Source: Candidatus Hydrogenedentota bacterium
GTDB lineage: Bacteria > Hydrogenedentota > Hydrogenedentia > Hydrogenedentales > JAEUWI01
NCBI GenBank assembly: GCA_019637335.1
Contig: JAHBVV010000022.1
Location: 1-64,000, forward strand
DNA length: 64,000 bases
Direction: 5' to 3'
Each line of letters opens with the position of its first letter. Positions within the stretch are counted from its first letter, which is position 1. The position numbers and the translations under genes are program-made. Shown here piece by piece: positions 42,697 to 54,215 of this stretch. The notes beneath the pieces are model-generated. The model had not been told where the DNA came from. It did not search any database and saw only the letters and a program-made list of their open reading frames with translations.

Positions 42697-44798
42697 TTTG
42701 TCTCCCGGTAGTCCTTGATGTTATACAGCGCCCCGGGCGCCGGAGAGCCTACACGCTCCAGGCTGCCCGGACGCCGGCCCGACTGCCAATTCATTCGCCA
42801 TTCCGTGGTCCGAAGCGAGAATTCCATCGGATCTCCGAACACCGATATCGGATCCTCCGGCGGCGTGTGGTCCAGCAGGCTTCGATCGGAGAGCGCCGTC
42901 CGCAACGTGACGCCGCCCAGCGACGCCAGCGTCGATCCGAGCCCCTCCAGCGATACCGCCCCCCGCCGCGTACGGCCGATGCCCTCGGGAAGCGACACGA
43001 TCAGCGGCACCCGCAGCGACTCTTCCGTAAGCCGCGCCACGCCCGGCCCGCCGCGGCGCCACACGCCACGCCCCGGCTCCGAGAAATCCAGGCCGTAGGG
43101 CGACGTGATCGCCACTACGGTATCGTTCAAAGCGCCCATTTCGCGCAGGCGGTCGAGGAATATTCCCAATTGCTTATCAATATCCAGGACCGCCGTGTCA
43201 TACACGTCCAGCGGCTGCGGCACGCGTTCCCAGGGCTTGATAAAGCCCTGTCCGTAACGCTTCAGGGGCATCGGGCGGCGTAATTCCCGCAGCCGGATGA
43301 ATAGGAAATGCCGCTCGTGTTCGCGGTGCGTCTGGATCCACTCCGCCGCCTTCGTAAGCGTCACGCGCGACCCCTCCGGCGCCAGGGGGGCCGGACCCGC
43401 GCCGTCGTGCGGCAACGGTCGTTGCGCGTACCGCGGGTTGAACAGCTGGAATCCGCGTTCCACCCCGGATCCATGCACGAGATCCCGCACCTCCGCGCCC
43501 TCGGCCTCCGTGAATGCAATCGTCGCGTAGCCGGCCTCCGCCAGGCGCTCGGGCAGATAATCCGTTCCCGGCGGCAGGGGCGTCGCCTCCCCGCCGGTGT
43601 TCCCGTGCATAATCGGCGGAAGCCCCGAAAACAGGCTCATCACCGTGCTGAACGTATCCGGGCACGGCGTAAACGCATTCTCCCACACGATGCCGCGGCC
43701 GGCCAGCGCCCGCAACTGGGGCGACGTCTCGCGCTCATAGCCGAACAGCTCCATGTGGTCGGCGCCCAGCCCCTCCACCAGGATCACCACCAGGTTCGGC
43801 CGCTGGGAAGACGCCGGCGCGGGGTGGCGGTAGGGCCCCGACAGATACATTTGCTTGCCGGAGGTATACGCCGGGCGCAAACCCGTTCGCCGCACCCATT
43901 CGGGTTCCTCGTCGGCGTTCCAGAACAGGCCGATGGACGCTGTGCCCTCCGGGGCCGCCCCCGCCGGAATCCGGTATTCGAACCAGCCCTCCTCCGCCAG
44001 CGCCAGGCTCTCCGCGACCGTCGCGATCGGCGTATCCGAATCCGCGCCGTAGAAACTGCACGTTACAACGATCGTGTCCTGCGGCGCCACGCCGTCGCCC
44101 GGATTCGCCCACCGCATCGTCAGGTGTTCGTCCTGGCGCGGCGCGGCGTCGAGCCGGTAGAGCAGGCCCTCGGTCAGCGCCCGCGCGTCCGCAAACGTCT
44201 CGCCCACGCGGACCGGCGCCGCTTCGGGCAGCGGAGCGGATCGCACCACGCTCAACGCGCTGTGCCATCGATCGAAGCCCTGCTGCGCGCTGATCGTGGC
44301 CACAAAGGCAATCGCCACATAGGGTATCGCGCGCACGGGCGTACCCGGCACGGCCTGGGTCGCGGCGAACAGCGTCGCCAGCTTGAAAAAACCGTGCAGC
44401 GCCAGAAAGACGAAAAAATAGATCGCCGGTTCCAGTTCGGCGAGCTTCGGGTGGGGCCACGGGACCGGGAAATTCATGAGATACGGAACCAGCGCCAACG
44501 CCATCAGCAGCGAAAGGCATTCCGTCAGGTGGGGCCCTTTGCTCTTGAAGGGCTTGATGGCCTGGATTAGCGCGCTGTAGGCCGCCTGCACGACGATATA
44601 CCCGCACGCCACCATCACCGCCGCCGCGATGCCGGTCTCGAAATCCGTGACGTAGCCGCCTAGCGCCACGATCCGGCGTCCGAAAGCGCCGACTATCCCG
44701 GCCGAAATGCCCAGTGCGGCGAGGTAGAGCGGAAAGAAACTCAATGGCTGCCCTCCGCGCGCCGAATTGGCCCGCGGCGTGACATCGTGCCTGTACAC
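42588..44798 (-). CDS. Membrane-anchored sulfatase/alkaline phosphatase superfamily protein
   Basis: The 736-residue protein has an N-terminal third with about five membrane segments, then a beta-rich linker, then a sulfatase domain from about residue 335: 'RPNLVVILVEGLGADHMELFGYERETSPQLRALAGRGIVWENAFTPCPDTFSTVMSLFSGLPP' and 'LNDTVVAITSPYGLDFSE'. The canonical Cys/Ser-x-Pro-Ser-Arg is absent; the aligned position appears to be Thr in 'PDTFSTV'. It is therefore closer to the phosphoethanolamine or phosphoglycerol transferase-type members than to formylglycine sulfatases. It may modify or hydrolyse an envelope polymer outside the membrane. It is the first gene of the three-gene operon. Confidence 0.78.
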   Translation of the reverse strand: MYRHDVTPRANSARGGQPLSFFPLYLAALGISAGIVGAFGRRIVALGGYVTDFETGIAAAVMVACGYIVVQAAYSALIQAIKPFKSKGPHLTECLSLLMALALVPYLMNFPVPWPHPKLAELEPAIYFFVFLALHGFFKLATLFAATQAVPGTPVRAIPYVAIAFVATISAQQGFDRWHSALSVVRSAPLPEAAPVRVGETFADARALTEGLLYRLDAAPRQDEHLTMRWANPGDGVAPQDTIVVTCSFYGADSDTPIATVAESLALAEEGWFEYRIPAGAAPEGTASIGLFWNADEEPEWVRRTGLRPAYTSGKQMYLSGPYRHPAPASSQRPNLVVILVEGLGADHMELFGYERETSPQLRALAGRGIVWENAFTPCPDTFSTVMSLFSGLPPIMHGNTGGEATPLPPGTDYLPERLAEAGYATIAFTEAEGAEVRDLVHGSGVERGFQLFNPRYAQRPLPHDGAGPAPLAPEGSRVTLTKAAEWIQTHREHERHFLFIRLRELRRPMPLKRYGQGFIKPWERVPQPLDVYDTAVLDIDKQLGIFLDRLREMGALNDTVVAITSPYGLDFSEPGRGVWRRGGPGVARLTEESLRVPLIVSLPEGIGRTRRGAVSLEGLGSTLASLGGVTLRTALSDRSLLDHTPPEDPISVFGDPMEFSLRTTEWRMNWQSGRRPGSLERVGSPAPGALYNIKDYRETKWNKEFQQQEPQVVRTLTRVIEDYLQPHLSAATAAR

Positions 44799-44986
44799 AT
44801 GTGCTCCAAACCCAACCCGGACGTTTCCTTACGCTGTCCACGGCCACACTCCCCCCCGGGCGGCCATAGAATTCCTTTCCTGCCCTTTGTTATCATGCGA
44901 TGGTAGCAGATAGGGCAAAACCGACACCAGATCCCGGTCTGGAGGCCATAGCGTACAATGCCTCACAAGGCGGAGACAGTTTCGTA

Positions 44987-47736
<2,750 letters not shown>

Positions 47737-47758
<22 letters not shown>

Positions 47759-49221
47759 TTGTTGCTTCCGCCATCACGGCCTTCTGGCTCGTGATGGTGG
47801 CGCTCTTCCTGGCGCGCCAGGGATGGTTCGCGGCGCCGCCCGATCCGCCCCCGGCGGCCCGCGCCGATCTCCCGCGCGAGCAGTGGATGGGAATCTTCCT
47901 GGAGGATGGCAAGCGCGTAGGCTACCTCCACCTGCGCACGGATCCCGCCGCCCGCGACGGCGTGCCCGGCCAGGATCTCGCCCTCGACGCCCGCCTCGAA
48001 ACACGCCTCTTCGGCATGAGCGCGGGCATGGCCATTTCCGGGGAGGCGTGGACGGCTGAAAACGGCGAAACCGCCAATTTCTCCTTCGCGCTTACCTCCG
48101 GCGACCACAAAATGGGGGCGGAGGGCGCGCTGTCGGGCGGGCGGCTGATCGCCACCCTCCAGACCGGCGGCCAGGCAATCCCGCTTGTATTCCCGGTCCA
48201 ATCGCCGCTCCTTCCGGCCTCCGCCATGGGCTTGACGCCCGCCGGCATGCCCGATCTGGAGCCCGGCGAAAGCGTCACCATCCCGGCATTCGACCCGCTC
48301 GCCATGAAAATGGGGGAGGCCCGCATCGAATGTGTGGGAAACGAGCTGATCGCGGCGGCCGGCGTGGAATACGGCACGCGGGTCTACGCCACCACCATCG
48401 GCGGCCTCACCAGCAAAGCCTGGGTCGCCACCGGCGGCGAAGTCATCCAGGCGACCACACCATTCGGCTTTACGCTCCGCAAGATCGCCCCGGAAACGCT
48501 CGCGGAAGCCACCCCCGAAGCCGATCAGGGCGACATTATCCAATCGCTGGCCATTTTTCCCACGGGGGAGACGGTCTGGATCGACGCAACACGCCTCCGC
48601 GTCCGGATTACCGGCATTGACCCCGAGAAGCTGCCCCACGATCCGCCCTGGCAAGTGCGCGAAGGCGACGTGCTCGAAATTCGCCAGCCCGCGCCCCTGC
48701 CCGCGCCGGGCGATCGCCCCGCCGGGCCGGAATTCGACACCGTACCGTACCTCGAATCGGATCCCTTCATCGCCGCCGATCACCCCGAGATTATCGAGCG
48801 CGCGCACGCGATCGCCGGGGACGAAACCGACCCCTGGGCCAGGGCCGTCCGCCTACACGAATGGATGTACGAAGAAATTGAGAAAATTCCCGTGCTCAGC
48901 GTGCCCAACGCCCTCGACGTGCTACGCACCGGCCAGGGCGACTGCAACGAGCACGCCGTGCTCTACGCCGCGCTCGCCCGCGCGCTCGGCATCCCCTGCC
49001 GTATCGCCATTGGGCTCGTGTACAGCGATATGCTCGGCGGCTTCGGCTACCACGCCTGGCCCGAGGTGTACCACGGCGAATGGTACCCCATCGACCCCAC
49101 CCTCGGGCAGCTCGCCGCCGACGCAACCCACATCAAACTCTTCAACGGCGGCCTCGACGCCTGGATGCAGCTCGCCGGATACATCGGGCAGATGGAAATC
49201 GAAGTGCTCGAAGTCGAATAA
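47737..49221 (+). CDS. Membrane-anchored transglutaminase-like protein
   Basis: About 494 residues from ATG 47737, which overlaps secA by 22 nt; GTG 47704 is the upstream alternative. An N-terminal membrane anchor ('IVASAITAFWLVMVALFLA') is followed by a beta-rich region with 'GKRVGYLHLRTDP'. A C-terminal transglutaminase/cysteine-protease fold has the triad Cys403 in 'LRTGQGDCNEHAVLYAALARALGIPCR', His in 'GGFGYHAWPEVYH' and Asp in 'WYPIDPTLGQ'. Such domains cleave or cross-link peptides in the envelope. The substrate is unknown. Confidence 0.83.
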
Positions 49222-49281
49222 CCGTCAGGACACAGATATTCGCGTCCGCAACAAAGTAGGATAGCCGTCCCGGCTGTCCAC

Positions 49282-49558
49282 GCGCCGAAGGCGCAATGGC
49301 TCGCGGACATTCCCCGCGGCAACGCAAGTTCGCCTCTCCCACAAAACCCTGCGCCACAACACGAGCCCGGACCAATGGGAGCGCGGGCGGCCCGCCCGCA
49401 AAGCGCCGAAGGCGCAAAGGATCGCGGACATTTCCGCCCAGGCGGACCCTCGGCCTGTCCGCGGCAACGCAAGTCCGCCTCTCCCACATAACCCAGCGCC
49501 ACAACACGACCCGGACCAATGGGAGCGCGCCCCCCCCCCCGCAAAGCGCCGAAGGCGC
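49282..49558. repeat. Intergenic tandem repeats of about 120-145 bp with a GCGCCGAAGGCGC hairpin
   Basis: The hairpin GCGCCGAAGGCGC recurs at 49282-49294, 49403-49415 and 49546-49558. Between them, a 70-nt core (49316-49385 and 49461-49529) is repeated with few changes, from GCGGCAACGCAAGT to GACCAATGGGAGCGCG. A run of eleven C lies at 49530-49540. Both ends have GTAGGATAGCCGTCC- or GTAGGACAGCCGTCC-type sequence. No gene lies in 49222-49775. Confidence 0.85.
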
Positions 49559-49775
49559 AAATGTAGGACAGCCGTCCCCGCAACCCCAGGCGCCAATCCT
49601 CCCTCACATGGCGCCAACATGCGTATCATTGCTACCCTGTACGCCGACGCATCAAGAATCCATGCCCGAGGAAAGAAGAAAGCCCCGGATGACATAATAC
49701 GCCCCGCCCCCCGCAATTATTGTAGACCCGCCCCGGGCGCTCCGCAAGGGGACGCTGAAACAGAATCGGATAGCC

Positions 49776-50516
49776 GTGATACAGACCGAACAACTTACCA
49801 AGCATTTCGGTGCAAAAATCGCCGTGTCCCCGCTGGACATGTTCATCCCCGAGGGCACGTTTTTCTGTTTTCTCGGCCCGAACGGCGCCGGCAAAACCAC
49901 CACCATCAAAATGCTCACCGGCCTGCTGCGCCCCAGCGGCGGCGTCGCCCGGGTGGGGGGGATAGACATCCAGCAAGACCCCGTCGCGGCCAAACGCCTC
50001 CTCGGCTATGTGCCGGATCACCCCTTTCTCTACGACAAACTCTCGGGACGCGAGTTTATGCGCTTCGTCGCCGGCCTCTACCAGCTCCCCGAGGCGCACT
50101 ACCGCGCCCACTGCGAGCCCCTGCTGGAAATGTTCGAAATAAGCCGCGTGGGGGACCAGCTCATCGAAGACTACAGCCACGGCATGCGCCAGAAGCTCTC
50201 GTTCGCCTCCTGCTTCCTTCACGACCCGAAGATCGTCATCGTCGACGAGCCCTGGGTCGGCCTCGACCCGAAAAACATCCGCTTCGTGAAAGACTTCCTC
50301 AAGCAGAAAACCCGCGAAGAGGGCCTGACCGTCTTCATGTCCACGCACACCCTCAGCATTGCCGAGGAAATCGCCGACCAGATCGGGATCATCAACGAGG
50401 GCAAGCTCCTCCACATGGGCACCGTCGCCGAGATCAAAGCCCTGCACAAAAACCCCGGATCCCTGGAGGAAGTCTTCCTCGAACTCACCAGCACCCGAGA
50501 CGAGGGAGCCGCATGA
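49776..50516 (+). CDS. ABC transporter ATP-binding protein
   Basis: The 246-residue protein from GTG 49776 has the complete ABC set: Walker A 'FLGPNGAGKTTTIKML', Q-loop replaced by 'YVPDHPFLYDKLSG', signature 'EDYSHGMRQKLSFAS' (SHGMRQK in place of SGGQ), Walker B 'KIVIVDEPWVGLDP' and H-loop 'FMSTHTLS'. Trp sits in the D-loop approach ('EPWVGLD'). It powers the permease encoded next in an ATGA overlap. The class is that of DUF4162-like exporters; the transported substrate cannot be told. Confidence 0.92.
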   Translation: MIQTEQLTKHFGAKIAVSPLDMFIPEGTFFCFLGPNGAGKTTTIKMLTGLLRPSGGVARVGGIDIQQDPVAAKRLLGYVPDHPFLYDKLSGREFMRFVAGLYQLPEAHYRAHCEPLLEMFEISRVGDQLIEDYSHGMRQKLSFASCFLHDPKIVIVDEPWVGLDPKNIRFVKDFLKQKTREEGLTVFMSTHTLSIAEEIADQIGIINEGKLLHMGTVAEIKALHKNPGSLEEVFLELTSTRDEGAA

Positions 50517-52207
50517 ACCAGGTCTGGACTGTACTCTGCGCCAAAGCCCGCATGGCCGGCCACCAGATCGCCGCCGTGCGCCACGAGTCCAAGCTCAAGG
50601 TCGCCGTCCTCAGCCTCTCCGCCGTGGGCCTCTGGTTCGCCGCCGTCGAACTCTTCCACCGCGGGTTCGGCTGGCTCATTGATTTCGGCGGAGCGGGCGG
50701 CAGCGAATTCGCCTTCGGCCTGGCGCTCCTGCGCCAGAGCCTCAGCATCTTCGCCCTCTCGATCTTCCTGCTTCTCATCTTCTCCAATACCCTCGTCGCC
50801 TTCTCCACGCTCTACCGCTCCCGCGAAGTGGTTTACCTGCTCCAGGGCCCGATCCGATTTACCGACTTCTTCTATGCCCGCTTCATCGAGAGCGCCGCCT
50901 TCAGTTCCTGGTCCCTCGCCTACCTCGGCTCGCCCCTCGTCATCGCATACGCCATGAGCACCGGCGCGGGACCCGCCTTCTACGCCGCCGCCGCCCTCGT
51001 ATTCCTGCCCTACGTCGTCATCCCCGCCTGCATCGGTTGCGCCATCACCATCGTGCTCGTGCGCTACTTCCCCCGCATGAAACTCCCCGCCGTCGCCCTG
51101 CTCGGCGGCGCCGCGCTCGCCGCCTTCTTCCTTTATATCCGGAGCATCATCCGCAGCGCGCGCGTCTCCGAAGACCGGACCTTCCAGGCGATACTCTCCG
51201 CGATGGAGCAAACCCAGGCGGATATCCTGCCCAGCTACTGGGCCACCGAGGCCATCCTCTCCGCCGCCGACGGCGACTTCGCCGACGCCGCGTTCTGGTT
51301 CCTCCTCCTCTTCTCCACGGCGCTCATGGCCCTCCAGTGCACCGCCTGGCTCGCCGGCCACATGTTCTACCCCGGATGGTCTTATCTTATGGGGCAGGAC
51401 CGCCAGCGCCTCAAACCGCTCGGACGCGGCCCGATGGCCTGGGCCGGCCGCGCGCTCCGGATTCTGCGCGAGCCCTATCAATCCCTCTTCCATAAGGACA
51501 TTAAGCTGTTCTGGCGCGACCCCACGCAGTGGTCACAGTTCGTCATCTTCTTCGGGATTATGGCCATCTATATCGCCAACATCCGCGGCTCCTCCCGGAT
51601 CTACGAGTCCGAGTTCTGGCGCGGCTGGATCGCCTGCCTCAACGTTGGCTCCGTCATGCTCATCCTCGCCACCCTCACCAGCCGCTTCGTATTTCCCCTC
51701 ATCAGCCTCGAAGGCCGCCGCATCTGGATCCTCGGCCTCGCCCCCCTGACCTTCCGCCAGCTTATCTGGCAGAAATTCTGGCTCAGCGTTACCCTCACCG
51801 CCTTCTTCACCGTCGGGATCGCCGTCCTCTCCGCATCCATGCTCCGGCTCGAACCCGTCTACTTCGGCCTCACCGTCTACAGCGTCCTCGTCTCCACCTT
51901 CGGCCTTTCCGGACTTGCCGTCGGGCTCGGCGCGCTATACCCCACCTTCACCGAAGACAACCCCGCGCGCATCGTCTCCGGCATGGGCGGCACCCTCAAC
52001 CTGCTGCTCAGCATCGCCTTCATCTCCTGCATCGTCGCCGCGCAAGTCGTCGTGCTACAGTCCAAAGCGCTCGGGCTCTTCCACTCCGAGGCCCAGTATC
52101 AGACCGCGCTCTTCTCCGCCGTCGCCGGCGTGACCTTGCTCAGCGGGCTCTGCGCCGCGCTCCCCATGCACCTCGGCCTCCGCAACCTCAACCAGCTGGA
52201 GCTCTGA
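50513..52207 (+). CDS. ABC transporter permease
   Basis: The 564-residue protein begins at ATG 50513, in an ATGA overlap with the ATPase stop. About twelve hydrophobic helices are visible. Notable stretches are 'SREVVYLLQGPIRFTDFFYARFIESAAFSSW' in the cytoplasmic coupling region, and 'SLFHKDIKLFWRDPTQWSQFVIFFGIMAIYIANI', the layout seen in large ABC-2-type exporter permeases. Substrate unknown. The gene ends 3 nt before yjbQ. Confidence 0.85.
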   Translation: MNQVWTVLCAKARMAGHQIAAVRHESKLKVAVLSLSAVGLWFAAVELFHRGFGWLIDFGGAGGSEFAFGLALLRQSLSIFALSIFLLLIFSNTLVAFSTLYRSREVVYLLQGPIRFTDFFYARFIESAAFSSWSLAYLGSPLVIAYAMSTGAGPAFYAAAALVFLPYVVIPACIGCAITIVLVRYFPRMKLPAVALLGGAALAAFFLYIRSIIRSARVSEDRTFQAILSAMEQTQADILPSYWATEAILSAADGDFADAAFWFLLLFSTALMALQCTAWLAGHMFYPGWSYLMGQDRQRLKPLGRGPMAWAGRALRILREPYQSLFHKDIKLFWRDPTQWSQFVIFFGIMAIYIANIRGSSRIYESEFWRGWIACLNVGSVMLILATLTSRFVFPLISLEGRRIWILGLAPLTFRQLIWQKFWLSVTLTAFFTVGIAVLSASMLRLEPVYFGLTVYSVLVSTFGLSGLAVGLGALYPTFTEDNPARIVSGMGGTLNLLLSIAFISCIVAAQVVVLQSKALGLFHSEAQYQTALFSAVAGVTLLSGLCAALPMHLGLRNLNQLEL

Positions 52208-52210
52208 ACC

Positions 52211-52606
52211 ATGCATCACCTCCGCGTCTCCTCGCGAAAGCACACCGAATTCATCAACATCGATCGGGAAATCCAGCACATTGTCACCACGGCGGGTATC
52301 CAGGAGGGCGCGGTCCAAGTCTTCGTCCCGCACACCACCGCCGGCGTCACCATCAATGAAAACGCCGATCCCGACGTCGTCGCCGACATGGCCCTGATCC
52401 TCGACCGCGCCATCCCCTGGGACGCCGGATACGCCCACGCCGAAGGCAACTCCGCCGCCCACGTCAAAGCCAGCATGATGGGCAGCTCCGTCACCGTGTT
52501 CATTGCCCAGGGCCGCCTCCAGCTCGGCGCCTGGCAATCCATCTACTTCTGCGAATTCGACGGCCCCCGAAACCGCCAGGTATGGGTACGCCTCAGCACA
52601 AGCTAG
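52211..52606 (+). CDS. yjbQ: YjbQ/UPF0047 family protein
   Basis: The 131-residue protein matches the YjbQ family throughout: 'INIDREIQHIVTTAGIQEGAVQVFVPHTTAGVTINENADPDVVADM', 'HAEGNSAAHVKASMMGSSVTVFIAQGRLQLGAWQSIYFCEFDGPR'. Conserved His and Glu residues form a metal or phosphate site. Members show thiamine-phosphate synthase side activity in E. coli; the main role is unsettled. It is the last gene after the ABC transporter with a 3-nt gap. Confidence 0.93.
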   Translation: MHHLRVSSRKHTEFINIDREIQHIVTTAGIQEGAVQVFVPHTTAGVTINENADPDVVADMALILDRAIPWDAGYAHAEGNSAAHVKASMMGSSVTVFIAQGRLQLGAWQSIYFCEFDGPRNRQVWVRLSTS

Positions 52607-52629
52607 AACCACAACCGCCCCCGCTGCCC

Positions 52630-52656
52630 CTGTCGTCCCTGTCGTCCCTGTCCACT
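52630..52656. repeat. Three-unit 9-nt repeat of the same family as 29821
   Basis: Units ctgtcgtcc, ctgtcgtcc and ctgtccact are consecutive. The last is identical to units in the 29821-29937 array. It lies just after the yjbQ stop. Confidence 0.7.
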
Positions 52657-52706
52657 GCCATTTTTCTATCACCACGCAAAATCAAAAAAAATCAAATAAT
52701 CCCCCG

Positions 52707-52735
52707 TTGACAATCCGGGTATATTGAACTAAAGT
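52707..52735 (+). promoter_or_regulatory. Promoter of the pseudopilin gene
   Basis: A perfect TTGACA (52707-52712) and TAAAGT (52730-52735) lie 17 nt apart, 209 nt before ATG 52944. They sit between an A-rich upstream segment and a long GC-rich leader. Confidence 0.65.
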
Positions 52736-52943
52736 AAAACTCGATTCGGATAACACGGGCAGTGTGACCACCGGGCGCGACGGCTTCACCCGTCGCTCCA
52801 GCGACCCACGCCAGGCGCCACACACCGCCTCGTGAACGCTGGGAGATTGGCTCCCGTAAGAGGAGAGGACCCACCCCCATAGTCCCATAGTGTATTCATC
52901 TATTATGCTTTAATGCCAATCTTATTGGAGGCTCTGTCTGAAC
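52736..52943 (+). ncRNA. Structured 5' leader of the pseudopilin mRNA (candidate cis-regulatory RNA)
   Basis: If transcription starts from the promoter at 52707, about 200 nt precede the pseudopilin ATG. The leader contains a perfect 7-bp hairpin at 52777-52783/52790-52796 (GCGACGG, loop CTTCAC) and a second at 52841-52845/52851-52855 (GGGAG, loop ATTGG), followed by an AGGAGAGG run. Its 3' third becomes AT-rich with TTGGAGG about 14 nt before the start. It matches no riboswitch I know. The function is inferred. Confidence 0.4.
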
Positions 52944-53957
52944 ATGAAGAAACGCGGATTCACCCTCATCGAACTGCTGGTGGTTATCGCGATCATCGGT
53001 ATCCTGGCCGCCATCCTGCTGCCCGCGCTGGCGCGCGCCCGCGAAGCCGCGCGCCGCGCCAGCTGTCAGAACAACCTCAAGCAGCTGGGCCTGGTCTGTA
53101 AGATGTTTGCAAACGAGTCAAGTGGCGAGCGCTACCCGCGCCTCGCCGTCTTGCGTTCCTGGGACGACACCGAAACCTATTCCCCCGCGGGCGCCTCAGT
53201 CACCACGAGCGCCGGTACCTTCACCGCACTCGGTTACAGCGAATGCGGCTACATCAACGGCATTGGCGTAGGCGGCCCCGCCAGCGCCGGGTCGGGCGAG
53301 GTCAACCTGGAATTCGTCATGGATGGCCAGCTGGTATACCCGGAATACCTCACCGACATGGGCGTGCTGATGTGCCCCTCCGATTCCAAGGGCAATGTCG
53401 TTGCGGATGGCAAATGGAATATTAACGGGGACCCCAATCTCGGCATCGACCGCTGCGCCCAGACCGCGGAGTCCTACACGTACGTCCCCTGGCTGGTCGA
53501 CCCCGTGTGGACCCACGTGACCAACGCCAGTCCGAACCAGCAGCCCCCCGCCCCGAAGATCCAGTTCATTCAGGACGTGGGCGCCGTTATCGTACAGCTT
53601 GTCGGCGCCGCGGCCACCAACAACGTCGCCGGCGCGGAGATGATTCTGGAGCGCGATATCAATCTGACGCTCACCGGGCCGACCCTCGACCCGCCGAGGC
53701 CCGGGCTCACCGCAATGCGGCTCCGCGAAGGCATTGAACGCTTTCTGATCACCGATATCAACAACCCCGGCGCCTCGGCGAAGGCCCAGAGCGAAGTGGT
53801 CATCATGTTCGACCTCATCAGCACGTTCGCCCAGGAATATAACCATATCCCGGGCGGGACCAATGTGCTCTTCCTCGACGGCCACGTCGAGTTCTCCAAG
53901 TTTCCCGGTGAATTTCCGGCGACGGTCGCCTTTGCGGACATCGTGTCGCGTTTTTAG
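52944..53957 (+). CDS. Type IV/type II pseudopilin-like protein (prepilin N-terminus, H-X9-DG type)
   Basis: The 337-residue protein starts '[50 protein letters not shown]', with the G/FTLIE prepilin cleavage site at Gly5-Phe6 and the hydrophobic helix. The body is a globular pilin domain, and the C-terminal '[22 protein letters not shown]' is the H-x(9)-DG motif of the DUF1559-type family common in planctomycete-like genomes. Prepilin peptidase should remove the leader; the protein then enters a pilus-like or secretion structure. It has its own promoter, leader and terminator. Confidence 0.92.
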   Translation: MKKRGFTLIELLVVIAIIGILAAILLPALARAREAARRASCQNNLKQLGLVCKMFANESSGERYPRLAVLRSWDDTETYSPAGASVTTSAGTFTALGYSECGYINGIGVGGPASAGSGEVNLEFVMDGQLVYPEYLTDMGVLMCPSDSKGNVVADGKWNINGDPNLGIDRCAQTAESYTYVPWLVDPVWTHVTNASPNQQPPAPKIQFIQDVGAVIVQLVGAAATNNVAGAEMILERDINLTLTGPTLDPPRPGLTAMRLREGIERFLITDINNPGASAKAQSEVVIMFDLISTFAQEYNHIPGGTNVLFLDGHVEFSKFPGEFPATVAFADIVSRF

Positions 53958-53979
53958 GATACCGCTCCGGTTCCGATTC

Positions 53980-54016
53980 GGGCCGGGAGTCGCGCACTCC
54001 CGGCCCGGCTCGTTTT
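53980..54016 (+). terminator. Rho-independent terminator of the pseudopilin gene
   Basis: An 11-bp perfect stem (53980-53990 with 53996-54006; GGGCCGGGAGT) with a 5-nt loop is followed by GGCTCGTTTTG. It begins 22 nt after the stop. The T-run is only four bases, so termination efficiency is uncertain. Confidence 0.7.
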
Positions 54017-54215
54017 GCGGCTCCCGGTGCATTCGTGCGCGTCGGTGTTCAATCGTGGTTAGAAATGCGCCCGCATTCAAGCATCCATTCCATCTGCGTA
54101 CAAGAAATCACCCTGTGCGCTCTTTGTGGCTTCCACTCCAATCCGGGCGGTTGTGCCGGGACTGGCGGAGATGCGCTATACTCCGGCGGATGAACCTGAA
54201 ATACCGGAACGCGGA

